Origin: Hyphomicrobiales bacterium
GTDB lineage: Bacteria > Pseudomonadota > Alphaproteobacteria > Rhizobiales > Aestuariivirgaceae
Direction: 5' to 3'
Assembly: GCA_026987255.1 (NCBI GenBank)
Contig: JALSNA010000515.1
Span: 1 to 6,178, forward strand
Length of the DNA: 6,178 bases
Part shown: piece by piece, positions 1-5,547 of the stretch
Numbering within the stretch: position 1 is the stretch's first letter
How the letters are laid out: every line of letters starts with the position of its first letter
Made by a program: the position numbers and the translations under genes
The notes under the pieces: model-generated
What the model was told of the DNA's origin: nothing
Seen by the model: the letters and a program-made list of their open reading frames with translations, nothing else
The model's database searches: none

Positions 1-507
1 GGCCTGGCGCACCGCCTCGATGCGGGCCATGTCATCGGCGGCGGAACCTGCGCCGAGCTTGAGCTTGAGCAGGGGGCGGGCGGCATTTTGGTGCGCTTGT
101 GCGGCCATTTCTTTGGGCGGGCCCAGGCTGATGGTGAAAGCGGTGATGAGCGGCTCGGGCCGGCGCAATCCGGCCAGTTGCCAGACTGCCTTGCCGCTCT
201 GTTTGGCGCGCAGGTCCCACAGGGCGCAATCGAGGGCGTTGCGGGCCGCCTTCATGGACAGCAGGCGGGGGATGCCGGTGTGCTCCAGACCGTTTTCGAT
301 GGCCGGAGCGATGGCGCGCAATTGCTCCATGGCCTCCTCGATGGTCTCGCCATAGCGGGCGTAGGGGACGGCCTCGCCGCGGCCGCGGTTGCCGTCCTCA
401 TCGCTCAGGGTGACGATGATGGTGCGCGCCTCGTTGCGCGCCCCGCGCGAGATGACGAAAGGGCGGATGAGCGGCCAGGCCTGCTCTTCGACGGTGATGC
501 GCAGCAT
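1..507 (-). CDS. Dipeptide (L-Ala-D/L-Glu) epimerase / DgcA-type racemase, enolase superfamily, N-terminal part (cut by window edge)
   Basis: Reading the minus strand from ATG at 507-505, the frame stays open for 169 codons to base 1, so the C-terminal half lies outside the window. Residues 1-115 look like the enolase-superfamily N-terminal capping domain: EEQAWPLIRPFVISRG near the start, GEAVPYARYGET at 44-55 and AARNALDCALWDLRAK at 87-102. These closely resemble what I remember of E. coli YcjG. The barrel then begins, with the KxK motif (LLKLKLG, Lys148 and Lys150); in this family the second Lys is an acid/base catalyst. The Mg2+-binding acidic residues and the opposite-face Lys would lie beyond the window. 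Family members epimerise L-Ala-D-Glu from murein peptides; alphaproteobacterial relatives are also annotated as N-acetyl-D-Glu racemase DgcA. The two roles cannot be separated from this fragment. The Shine-Dalgarno is weak. An upstream ATG at 520-518 is out of frame. A stem-loop ends 18 nt before the start. Confidence 0.9.
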   Translation of the reverse strand, partial: MLRITVEEQAWPLIRPFVISRGARNEARTIIVTLSDEDGNRGRGEAVPYARYGETIEEAMEQLRAIAPAIENGLEHTGIPRLLSMKAARNALDCALWDLRAKQSGKAVWQLAGLRRPEPLITAFTISLGPPKEMAAQAHQNAARPLLKLKLGAGSAADDMARIEAVRQA

Positions 508-525
508 GGGACTGGTCCATGAAAG

Positions 526-555
526 AGGGCGGAAGAATCGCGTTTCTTCCGCCCT
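526..555. terminator. 12-bp stem-loop, terminator-like, just upstream of the epimerase start
   Basis: GGGCGGAAGAA (527-537) pairs perfectly with TTCTTCCGCCC (544-554) around a 6-nt loop, and A526-T555 extends the stem. On the plus strand it is followed by TTGTATCATTTTTT, an interrupted U tract; on the minus strand by TCTTTC, only weakly U-rich. No plus-strand gene ends here. It may therefore stop antisense transcription, act as a weak terminator for minus-strand readthrough from the large gene, or be a 5'-leader structure of the epimerase. The structure is clear; its role is inferred. Confidence 0.5.
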
Positions 556-569
556 TGTATCATTTTTTC

Positions 570-594
570 GGATGCCTTGGCCGTCAGGGCATCC
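570..594. repeat. Small hairpin in the 508-872 spacer
   Basis: GGATGCC (570-576) pairs with GGCATCC (588-594), with one G-U and one further A-T pair possible towards the loop. On the plus strand it is followed by the palindrome TTAATTAA (595-602). It lies between the terminator-like stem and the MITE-like element. No coding sequence is apparent. Function is unknown; the TTAATTAA could belong to an epimerase promoter or be the insertion neighbourhood of the element. Confidence 0.3.
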
Positions 595-607
595 TTAATT
601 AACCGTC

Positions 608-774
608 TTAGGGTCAGGACCCATAAATTTGCACGGCATATGCAGGATTTATGCTGCATATCAGCGTCCTTTCGCCCTCGACAATACCTTCAGGTATTGC
701 CCGCGGACGAAAGAAAGCTGATATTTTGCCTAAATCCTGCATATGTCATCCCTCTTTATGAGTCCTGACCCTAA
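608..774. mobile_element. MITE-like element, ~167 bp, almost entirely self-complementary
   Basis: Terminal inverted repeats of 20 bp with one mismatch are visible: TTAGGGTCAGGACCCATAAA at 608-627 and TTTATGAGTCCTGACCCTAA at 755-774. A second, perfect 15-bp inverted pair lies inside (CATATGCAGGATTTA 637-651, TAAATCCTGCATATG 731-745). An imperfect pair follows (about 652-674 with 708-730), and the centre is CAATACC / GGTATTG (682-688, 693-699). The whole element can thus fold into one long hairpin. It is visibly more AT-rich than its surroundings and has no transposase, as expected for a non-autonomous element. A TA at each end (609-610, 772-773) could be the duplication left by an IS630/mariner-type transposase, but this is weak because the TA also falls within the symmetric repeat. 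The match can be stretched to GTC (605-607) and GAC (776-778) with a one-base bulge. I cannot name the family. Confidence 0.7.
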
Positions 775-780
775 AGACCT

Positions 781-842
781 TCCCCACCCCTGCCAACCAC
801 CCGTAGTGTCCCATGACCCGGGTGGCTGGCAGGGGGTGGGGA
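781..842. repeat. GC-rich 22-bp hairpin between the large gene and the MITE-like element
   Basis: The arm at 781-802 (TCCCCACCCC then TGCCAACCACCC) pairs with 820-842, with a single bulged G and one A-C mismatch, around a 17-nt loop. It lies 31 nt beyond the stop of the large minus-strand gene and could act as its 3' barrier or a factor-independent stop, but no U tract follows on the minus strand. A smaller stem, AACGC-GCAA-GCGTT (846-859), sits between it and the stop codon. It may equally be a dispersed REP-type palindrome. The structure is certain; the role is not. Confidence 0.5.
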
Positions 843-872
843 TGGAACGCGCAAGCGTTTTCAAGACTTCCG

Positions 873-3800
873 TCAGGCGTTGCCGAGGCGGCCGGTGGCC
901 TGGGCGAGCAGCAGATAGAGCTTGCCCGATTCGGAGGCCAGGCAGGATTCCACCAGATCCTCGCCCTTGGGCGCGCCGGAGACGGTGTCCAGCAGCTGCT
1001 CGAAGAGCCGCACGAAGGCATCGACGCGTTCGCGGATGATGGTCTCGCGCGCATAGCGGCGGGAAATCTCGTCGGTCAGGCTGCGGCCGCGGCGCAAGAA
1101 GAGATGATGGGTATAGACGGCCACCTCGCCCTTTTTCCAGCGGCTTTCCAGATCCTGCGGCAGATCGCCATGCAGGGCCTTCACCAGATCGCGGCTGGCG
1201 GCATTGAGGGCGGAGACGAGCTTTTCGGTCTTGCGCGCGGCGGCGGTCTTGCCCCCCTTGCGCGATGCCTGAGTCCTGGCGGAGGGCAGGCCGAGCTCGC
1301 CGGCCAGGGCGCCCGGCGCGCCGGATGCGGACTTGCGGCGGGAGGGGCTGTCAGCGGCCTTGCCGGAGAGGCTGGCAAGGGTGCTCCGGCCGGCGGTGTC
1401 ACGGGCGCCACTCATCCCCGGAGCCCTGGATGCGGCGCCCTCAGATTTTCCCGGCGAGCCCTCGTCGAGATAGATGCCGGGGCCGGAAATGTCCAGCGAG
1501 GTGGCCTGGCGCTTGACGACATCGGCCAGGGCATTCAGGGCCGAGATCTGGTCGGCGACGACGCGGCGCATGTTGTCGGCATTGGCGCGGGTCTCCTCGG
1601 GCAGCTCGAGGATGGCGCGCTTGAGCTCGGCGCGCACGATGTCCACCTCCTTGATGACCTGCTGGGCGGTGCGGCGCAGGTGATCGGCGGTGGTGGTGAA
1701 CTCCTCGGTGGAGGCGGTGAGCATCTCGTTGATGGAGGCAACGAGGCGCTCGTGCTGCTCGCGGATGGCGCGGGCGGCCTTGGCCACCTGGGTATCGGAG
1801 ATGGCCTCCAGGCGTTCGATCTCCTGGCGCAGGGTTTCCGCCGCGGCGGTGGTCTGGGCGGTGATGAGGCGGCCGATCTCTTCGGTGCGCTCCTGGGCGC
1901 CGTCGAGAGAGGAGTTGATGTTGGCCAGGTAGGTCTTCATCAGGGCGTCCACCTCGGTGACGCGGCCGGTGAGCTGGTCGATGAGGCCGGAGAACAGATC
2001 CTCGCGGTTGGTCAGCACCTCGGTGATGCGGGCATCGAAGCGGTCGGTGGCGCGCTCGACGACGCCGGAGACCTCCTTGAGGCGCGCCGAGAGGCGCTCG
2101 GAGACGTTTTCCAGCTTGCCGGAAAGCTTGATGGCGGTGCCTTCCAGCTTCTCGTCCAGTTCGGTGGCGTTCTCGGCCAGCTTTTCGGACAGGAAGTCGC
2201 CAGCCTTCTTCATGTGACCGGTGAAGCGCAGGGTGCTTTCATCGAGCCGCTTGGTGGTCAGGGCGGTGTTCTGCTCCAGATCCTTGGTGGCCTCATCGAT
2301 GCGCGAGACGATGTGTCCGGCGGTTTCCTCGAAGCGCGAGGTGATGGTGGAGGTGCTTTCGGTCAGTTCATGGGAGAAGGCCTGGGAGGTGTCCTTCAGG
2401 TGGCCGACAATGCCGCGGGCGGTGGTTTCCAGGCCTTCATGGAAAGCGCCGGTGGCCTTGCCCAGGTTCTCCAGGATGCGGCCGGTGGCGCCATCGAGGG
2501 TCTCGACGAAGTTCTTGCCGGTATGGTCGAGCTGCTGGGTGAGATCGGTGGAAATCTCGGTGAGCAGGGCGTTGGCGGCGTCGAAGCGGCCGCCCAGCTC
2601 GCGGGCGGAGCTCTCGATGCGCTCGAACATGGTGGAGCTGGTCTCGTCCAGATGCTCGCGCAAGGTGGCGGCAGTGACGTCGAGCTTGTTGATCAGCTCG
2701 CCGGAGGTCTGCTCCAGGCGGGTGGTCAGGCTCAGGGAGGTGGAATCGAGGCGCTCGGCCAGGGTCTCGGAGGTGTCCGCCAGGCGGGTGGAGACATCGC
2801 GCGAGACGGTATCGAGCTTTTCGGTGACGGCGGTGGAGACGCTGTCGAGCCGCGAGGTGAGATCGACGGAGGTGTTTTCCAGCCGGGTGGCGAGCTTGCC
2901 GGAGGTGTCCTCCAGGCGGGTGGTGAGGTCGGCGGAGGCCATCTCCAGCAGATCGGACATCCGCCCGGTGGCGGTCTCCAGGCGCGAGGCCATGCCGCCG
3001 GCGACGGTTTCGATGCGTTCGGTGAGGCCGGAGGTGGAGGTCTCCAGATGGGAGGTCATCTGGGCGGTGGCCTCGGTGACGCGGGCGAAATAGGTGGAGG
3101 CGGACTCCTCCAGCTTTCTGGCCATGGCGCCGGAGCTTTCGGTCAGCAGGCCCTCAAGACCCTCGGCGGTGTCGCGCAGCTTCTGGATGACGGTCATGGA
3201 GGTGCCGTGAATGCGGCCGGAGAGCTTCTCGGTGGATTCGTCGAAGAACTGCGAGATCTGCGAGGAAGCCTCGGCGGCGCGGGTGAAGAGCTCGCTGGCG
3301 CGGGTTTCGAAATGCGAGGAAAGCAGGGCCGATTTCTCGTCGAAAAGCTGGGTGATGCGGCCGGTTGCGCCGTCGGCATGGGCGGCCAGGCGGGCAGCGG
3401 TTTCCTCGGCCTTTTCGGTCATCTCGCCGGTGGCCTCCTGCAGGTTGGCGGAAAGTGCTTCTGCGGTGGCGCGCAGGCGCGCGGAGGCCTTTTGCGAGGT
3501 CTCATCGATGCGCTTGCCGATGAGGGAAGTGGATTCGTCCAGATACTCGCCGATCTGTCCGGTGGCCTCGGCGACGCGGGCAAAGAGGGTGGAGGAGGTT
3601 TCCTCGACCTTGCCGGTCATGGAGCCGGTGGCCTCGTTGATCTGGGCAGCCAGACGGGTGGCGGTCTCCTCCAGCTTGGCGTTCATCCGGCCGGTCGCGG
3701 TTTCGGCGCGGGTGAACAGCTCGCTGGATGTTTCCTCCAGGCGGGTGGTCAGATCGGTGGTGGCCTGGGTGAGGTAATTGTGCAGCTCGTCGCGGGCGGA

Positions 3801-5111
3801 GGCCACGTTGTGGACGAATTCGCCGGAGACCGACAAGAGCTTCTCGCCCATGAGGGAGGAGGCTTCCTCGATGCGCGCGGAGACCTCGCCGCCGGCATTG
3901 ACGATCTTGTCGGAGAGCTCACCGGCAACGGACTTCAGGTGATAGGTGATGTTGTCGCCGGAGGTCTTGAGCAGTTCGGTGGCCTGGGCGGAGGTTTCGC
4001 GCAGCTGCTCGGAGAGGGTGGCGGTCATGCCCTCCACGGAGCGGGCTGCCTCGGTGTTGGTGCGGGCCAGCTCTTCTGCGGAGGCGCGCAGGTTCTCGAC
4101 CAGGGATTTTTCCAGCTCCTTGACATGGGTTCCGAACTGGGCGGATTCGGAATTGAGGGTGGCGGTGGCCTGGTTCAGGGCCTCGAACTGGACATTGATG
4201 TTTTCGGAAAAGCCGCGCGTTTCGTTGAGCAGGACGCCGGACATCTGCTCCAGGCGGGCCACCTGGTTGCCGATCTCGTTGGAGGTCAGGGCAGTGCGCG
4301 AGGCGGCTTCCTCCAGGGTGGTGGTGAACTGCGCCGCGGTGCCCTTCAGGCTCTGGTCGAGGCTGCTCAGGGTGGTTGTGGCGGTGTTGACCAGAGAGCC
4401 GATCTGGCGGGTGTTCTCCTCCAGCCGGGTGATGACCGGCATGGCCTCGGCGTTGAGCGCCTCGCCGATGCTGGTGAGGGCGGCGCGCTGGTTCTCCAGG
4501 CCGTTCAGAAGGGCGCGGATGCGCTCTTCATTGTCGCCGAAGGCGCGCTCCAGGGCGGCCATCTCCTTGTTGACGATGGCTTCCAGCTCACCGGCGCGCT
4601 TGACGGCATGCTCCATGCCGCCGACCAGATGGTCGATCTCGCCGCGCACCTTGCGGGTAACGGCGGAAAGGCCGCCGGTGGCCACCTCGTCGGGGCGCAT
4701 CAGGCGCATGGCAGTGTGCACCAGGGCCTCGGAAACCTGGCGCATGTGCTGGGCGCGCCACAACAGATAGGCAGTTGCCCAGACCAGGAAGACAGGCAGG
4801 AAGAGGGCGAGCAGGGCGGTGGCCGTGGTGGGCAGATTGGCCACCGAAAGGGGGTTGTCCATGGCGGTGATGGCGGGGCCATAGATGGCGGCAATGGCGA
4901 AGACCCACAAAAGGGAGACGAAAAAGGCGGCCCAGAAAGGCCCCGTGGAGGGGCGGCGCTTCATGCGCGCGATGAGGGCGGCGGTCATGGCGTCGTTCTG
5001 GTTGGCCGGGCGGGCGCGCAAGGGCTTGCGGCGCGCAGCCCTGTCCGGCGTGGCTTGCGGCTCGTGCTGGGCGCGGGCGCGCGCGGCATTTTCGCGAGTC
5101 TTCTTGGCCAT
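873..5111 (-). CDS. Large membrane-anchored hendecad-repeat coiled-coil protein (TipN / growth-pole-ring-like), 1412 aa
   Basis: Residues 1-57 are basic and cytoplasmic-looking (MAKKTRENAARARA). Two hydrophobic helices follow at about 59-82 and 96-118, with a short turn between, so the long C-terminal part probably lies in the cytoplasm. Residues 120-360 are predicted helical. Residues 365-1016 form an almost continuous array of 11-residue repeats of the type LTTRLEDTSGK, as in apolipoprotein-A1/A4/E-like domains. More helix follows to about 1205, then a Gly/Ser/Ala/Lys-rich disordered linker (about 1207-1295), then a compact C-terminal module (about 1296-1412, containing RWKKGEVAVYTHHLF and ending GKLYLLLAQATGRLGNA). 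Two N-terminal membrane helices plus a giant coiled coil match Caulobacter TipN and the Agrobacterium/Sinorhizobium growth-pole proteins GPR/RgsE, which place polar growth or division machinery. Homology is inferred from architecture, not from a search. I chose the ATG at 5111 because AAGG lies 9 nt upstream; the frame is open for 85 more codons, but those lack coiled-coil or family character. The HPt gene is divergent from it. Confidence 0.85.
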   Translation of the reverse strand: MAKKTRENAARARAQHEPQATPDRAARRKPLRARPANQNDAMTAALIARMKRRPSTGPFWAAFFVSLLWVFAIAAIYGPAITAMDNPLSVANLPTTATALLALFLPVFLVWATAYLLWRAQHMRQVSEALVHTAMRLMRPDEVATGGLSAVTRKVRGEIDHLVGGMEHAVKRAGELEAIVNKEMAALERAFGDNEERIRALLNGLENQRAALTSIGEALNAEAMPVITRLEENTRQIGSLVNTATTTLSSLDQSLKGTAAQFTTTLEEAASRTALTSNEIGNQVARLEQMSGVLLNETRGFSENINVQFEALNQATATLNSESAQFGTHVKELEKSLVENLRASAEELARTNTEAARSVEGMTATLSEQLRETSAQATELLKTSGDNITYHLKSVAGELSDKIVNAGGEVSARIEEASSLMGEKLLSVSGEFVHNVASARDELHNYLTQATTDLTTRLEETSSELFTRAETATGRMNAKLEETATRLAAQINEATGSMTGKVEETSSTLFARVAEATGQIGEYLDESTSLIGKRIDETSQKASARLRATAEALSANLQEATGEMTEKAEETAARLAAHADGATGRITQLFDEKSALLSSHFETRASELFTRAAEASSQISQFFDESTEKLSGRIHGTSMTVIQKLRDTAEGLEGLLTESSGAMARKLEESASTYFARVTEATAQMTSHLETSTSGLTERIETVAGGMASRLETATGRMSDLLEMASADLTTRLEDTSGKLATRLENTSVDLTSRLDSVSTAVTEKLDTVSRDVSTRLADTSETLAERLDSTSLSLTTRLEQTSGELINKLDVTAATLREHLDETSSTMFERIESSARELGGRFDAANALLTEISTDLTQQLDHTGKNFVETLDGATGRILENLGKATGAFHEGLETTARGIVGHLKDTSQAFSHELTESTSTITSRFEETAGHIVSRIDEATKDLEQNTALTTKRLDESTLRFTGHMKKAGDFLSEKLAENATELDEKLEGTAIKLSGKLENVSERLSARLKEVSGVVERATDRFDARITEVLTNREDLFSGLIDQLTGRVTEVDALMKTYLANINSSLDGAQERTEEIGRLITAQTTAAAETLRQEIERLEAISDTQVAKAARAIREQHERLVASINEMLTASTEEFTTTADHLRRTAQQVIKEVDIVRAELKRAILELPEETRANADNMRRVVADQISALNALADVVKRQATSLDISGPGIYLDEGSPGKSEGAASRAPGMSGARDTAGRSTLASLSGKAADSPSRRKSASGAPGALAGELGLPSARTQASRKGGKTAAARKTEKLVSALNAASRDLVKALHGDLPQDLESRWKKGEVAVYTHHLFLRRGRSLTDEISRRYARETIIRERVDAFVRLFEQLLDTVSGAPKGEDLVESCLASESGKLYLLLAQATGRLGNA
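2064..4019 (-). repeat. Array of ~58 hendecad (33-bp) coding repeats with two 7-residue insertions
   Basis: Counting by hand from the start at 5111, residues 365-848 divide into 44 consecutive 11-residue units without an indel. A 7-residue insert (849-855, LLTEIST) is followed by 9 units (856-954), another 7-residue insert (955-961, RLDESTL), and 5 units (962-1016). The unit has hydrophobic residues at positions 2 and 6, Ala/Thr/Ser at 9, a basic residue often at 5, acidic residues at 7-8, and Thr/Ser/Gly at 9-11; examples are LATRLENTSVD and LTSRLDSVSTA. An 11-residue period favours a nearly straight or slightly right-handed coil, while a 7-residue insert is one canonical heptad. Units are diverged rather than identical. 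Register before residue 365 is less clear but may extend to about 332. Confidence 0.8.
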
Positions 5112-5197
5112 GGTCTTGTGCCTTGTTCTTGTTCGTTGCCCGGCAGGCGGAACTTTCCGAGGGCCGTTCCGGCATGTCCTGCGGCCCTTGCGGGCGG

Positions 5198-5257
5198 TCA
5201 AGACGCCGGGGGTGTTCCGCTGTCCGTGGTAAAGTCCTCGTTGACCCCCATGCCCAT
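5198..5257 (-). CDS. Possible 19-aa leader ORF upstream of the large coiled-coil gene
   Basis: On the minus strand ATG at 5257-5255 opens a 19-codon frame (MGMGVNEDFTTDSGTPPAS) ending in TGA at 5200-5198, 86 nt before the start of the large gene. AAAGGG (5267-5272) lies 9 nt upstream of the ATG, a better ribosome-binding site than most in this window. Two nucleotides after the stop there is a stem GCCC-GCAA-GGGC (5184-5195). The same frame continues upstream to another ATG, giving 35 codons. No family is recognised. Such short frames arise easily by chance, and the only support is the Shine-Dalgarno and the position. Confidence 0.15.
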   Translation of the reverse strand: MGMGVNEDFTTDSGTPPAS

Positions 5258-5532
5258 CACCTGCTGCCCTTTCTTGAATTTGCAGCGAGCGGCAGGAAGA
5301 GGCATTGCTGCATGTTTTCCGGGCCATTATGCCCGCATGTGGCGGCGAATGCCCCGGATAAATCAAAGTTTGGTTAATATTGTGGCTTTTTTTGAATCAA
5401 ATCCGGCGCATCGTTCACAGTTTGTCAACCATGGAGGCGAAAGCCGAAGGCGCATAAACCCGCTGTTGAGGCCATGATGCTTGGATGATGCCGGCAAGGC
5501 AATTCCGTTTCTTGTCACACATGTTCCCGTCT

Positions 5533-5537
5533 GGAGG
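5533..5537 (+). promoter_or_regulatory. Ribosome-binding site deciding the HPt start
   Basis: GGAGG lies 10 nt upstream of the ATG at 5548. The frame is open further upstream with ATGs at 5485 and 5488, but neither has a comparable site, and the extra residues have no HPt character. This supports 5548 as the start. Confidence 0.65.
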
Positions 5538-5547
5538 ATTTCAGATC

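Larger units (their letters stand above)
5112..5547. promoter_or_regulatory. Divergent spacer between the coiled-coil gene and the HPt gene
   Basis: These 436 bp contain no confident gene. The core at about 5358-5402 is the most AT-rich stretch near either gene (AAATCAAAGTTTGGTTAATA, a T7 run, then GAATC), which suits a promoter zone. GAATC at 5394-5398 is a GANTC site. A minus-strand TTGACA (5428-5423) could be a -35 for the large gene, but the hexamer 17-18 bp downstream (CGGATT or GGATTT) is a poor -10. A single GTTAA (5373-5377) resembles half of a CtrA box, but no second half-site lies at the right spacing. No clear promoter for the HPt gene was found. The large gene would carry a leader of roughly 250-300 nt if transcription starts in this core. 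Confidence 0.35.

Noticed and set aside
88..522. Plus-strand open frames opposite the epimerase
   Set aside because: The minus-strand frame encodes clear enolase-superfamily motifs, including KxK and ALDCALWDL; the plus-strand frames are shadows.
577..768. A 63-codon plus-strand open frame spanning the MITE-like element
   Set aside because: It crosses both arms of the palindrome, has no ribosome-binding site and no protein-like composition.
608..774. CRISPR array or phage attachment site at the inverted repeats
   Set aside because: The repeats are inverted rather than direct, there are no regularly spaced spacers, and there is no integrase or tRNA in the window.
2221..3093. A 290-codon plus-strand open frame, and others like it at 3211-3777 and 3946-4770
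   Set aside because: They are Ser/Arg/Val-rich shadows in another frame of the hendecad repeats, without ribosome-binding sites or domains.
873..5111. Methyl-accepting chemotaxis protein or kinesin-like protein
   Set aside because: There is no periplasmic sensor domain, HAMP or conserved MCP hairpin tip, and no nucleotide-binding P-loop. The helix-rich Ala/Glu/Thr composition alone attracts such labels.
5112..5366. N-terminal extension of the large gene by 85 codons to an ATG at 5366
   Set aside because: The extra residues are of mixed, non-helical composition, there is no good ribosome-binding site, and the internal ATG at 5111 has AAGG at a 9-nt spacing followed by a typical basic cytoplasmic tail.
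5370..5380. CtrA binding site around GGTTAATA
   Set aside because: Only one half-site is present; no second TTAA lies at the 7-bp spacing required by the TTAA-N7-TTAA consensus.
813..5477. A 1554-codon open frame on the plus strand opposite the large coiled-coil gene
   Set aside because: It is codon-for-codon antisense to the real gene and stays open because that gene avoids TTA, CTA and TCA. Its product is a Gly/Leu/Gln mirror of Ala/Glu/Leu/Thr codons, starts inside a hairpin loop without a ribosome-binding site, and shows no recognisable domain. The minus-strand frame has membrane helices, hendecads and a Shine-Dalgarno.
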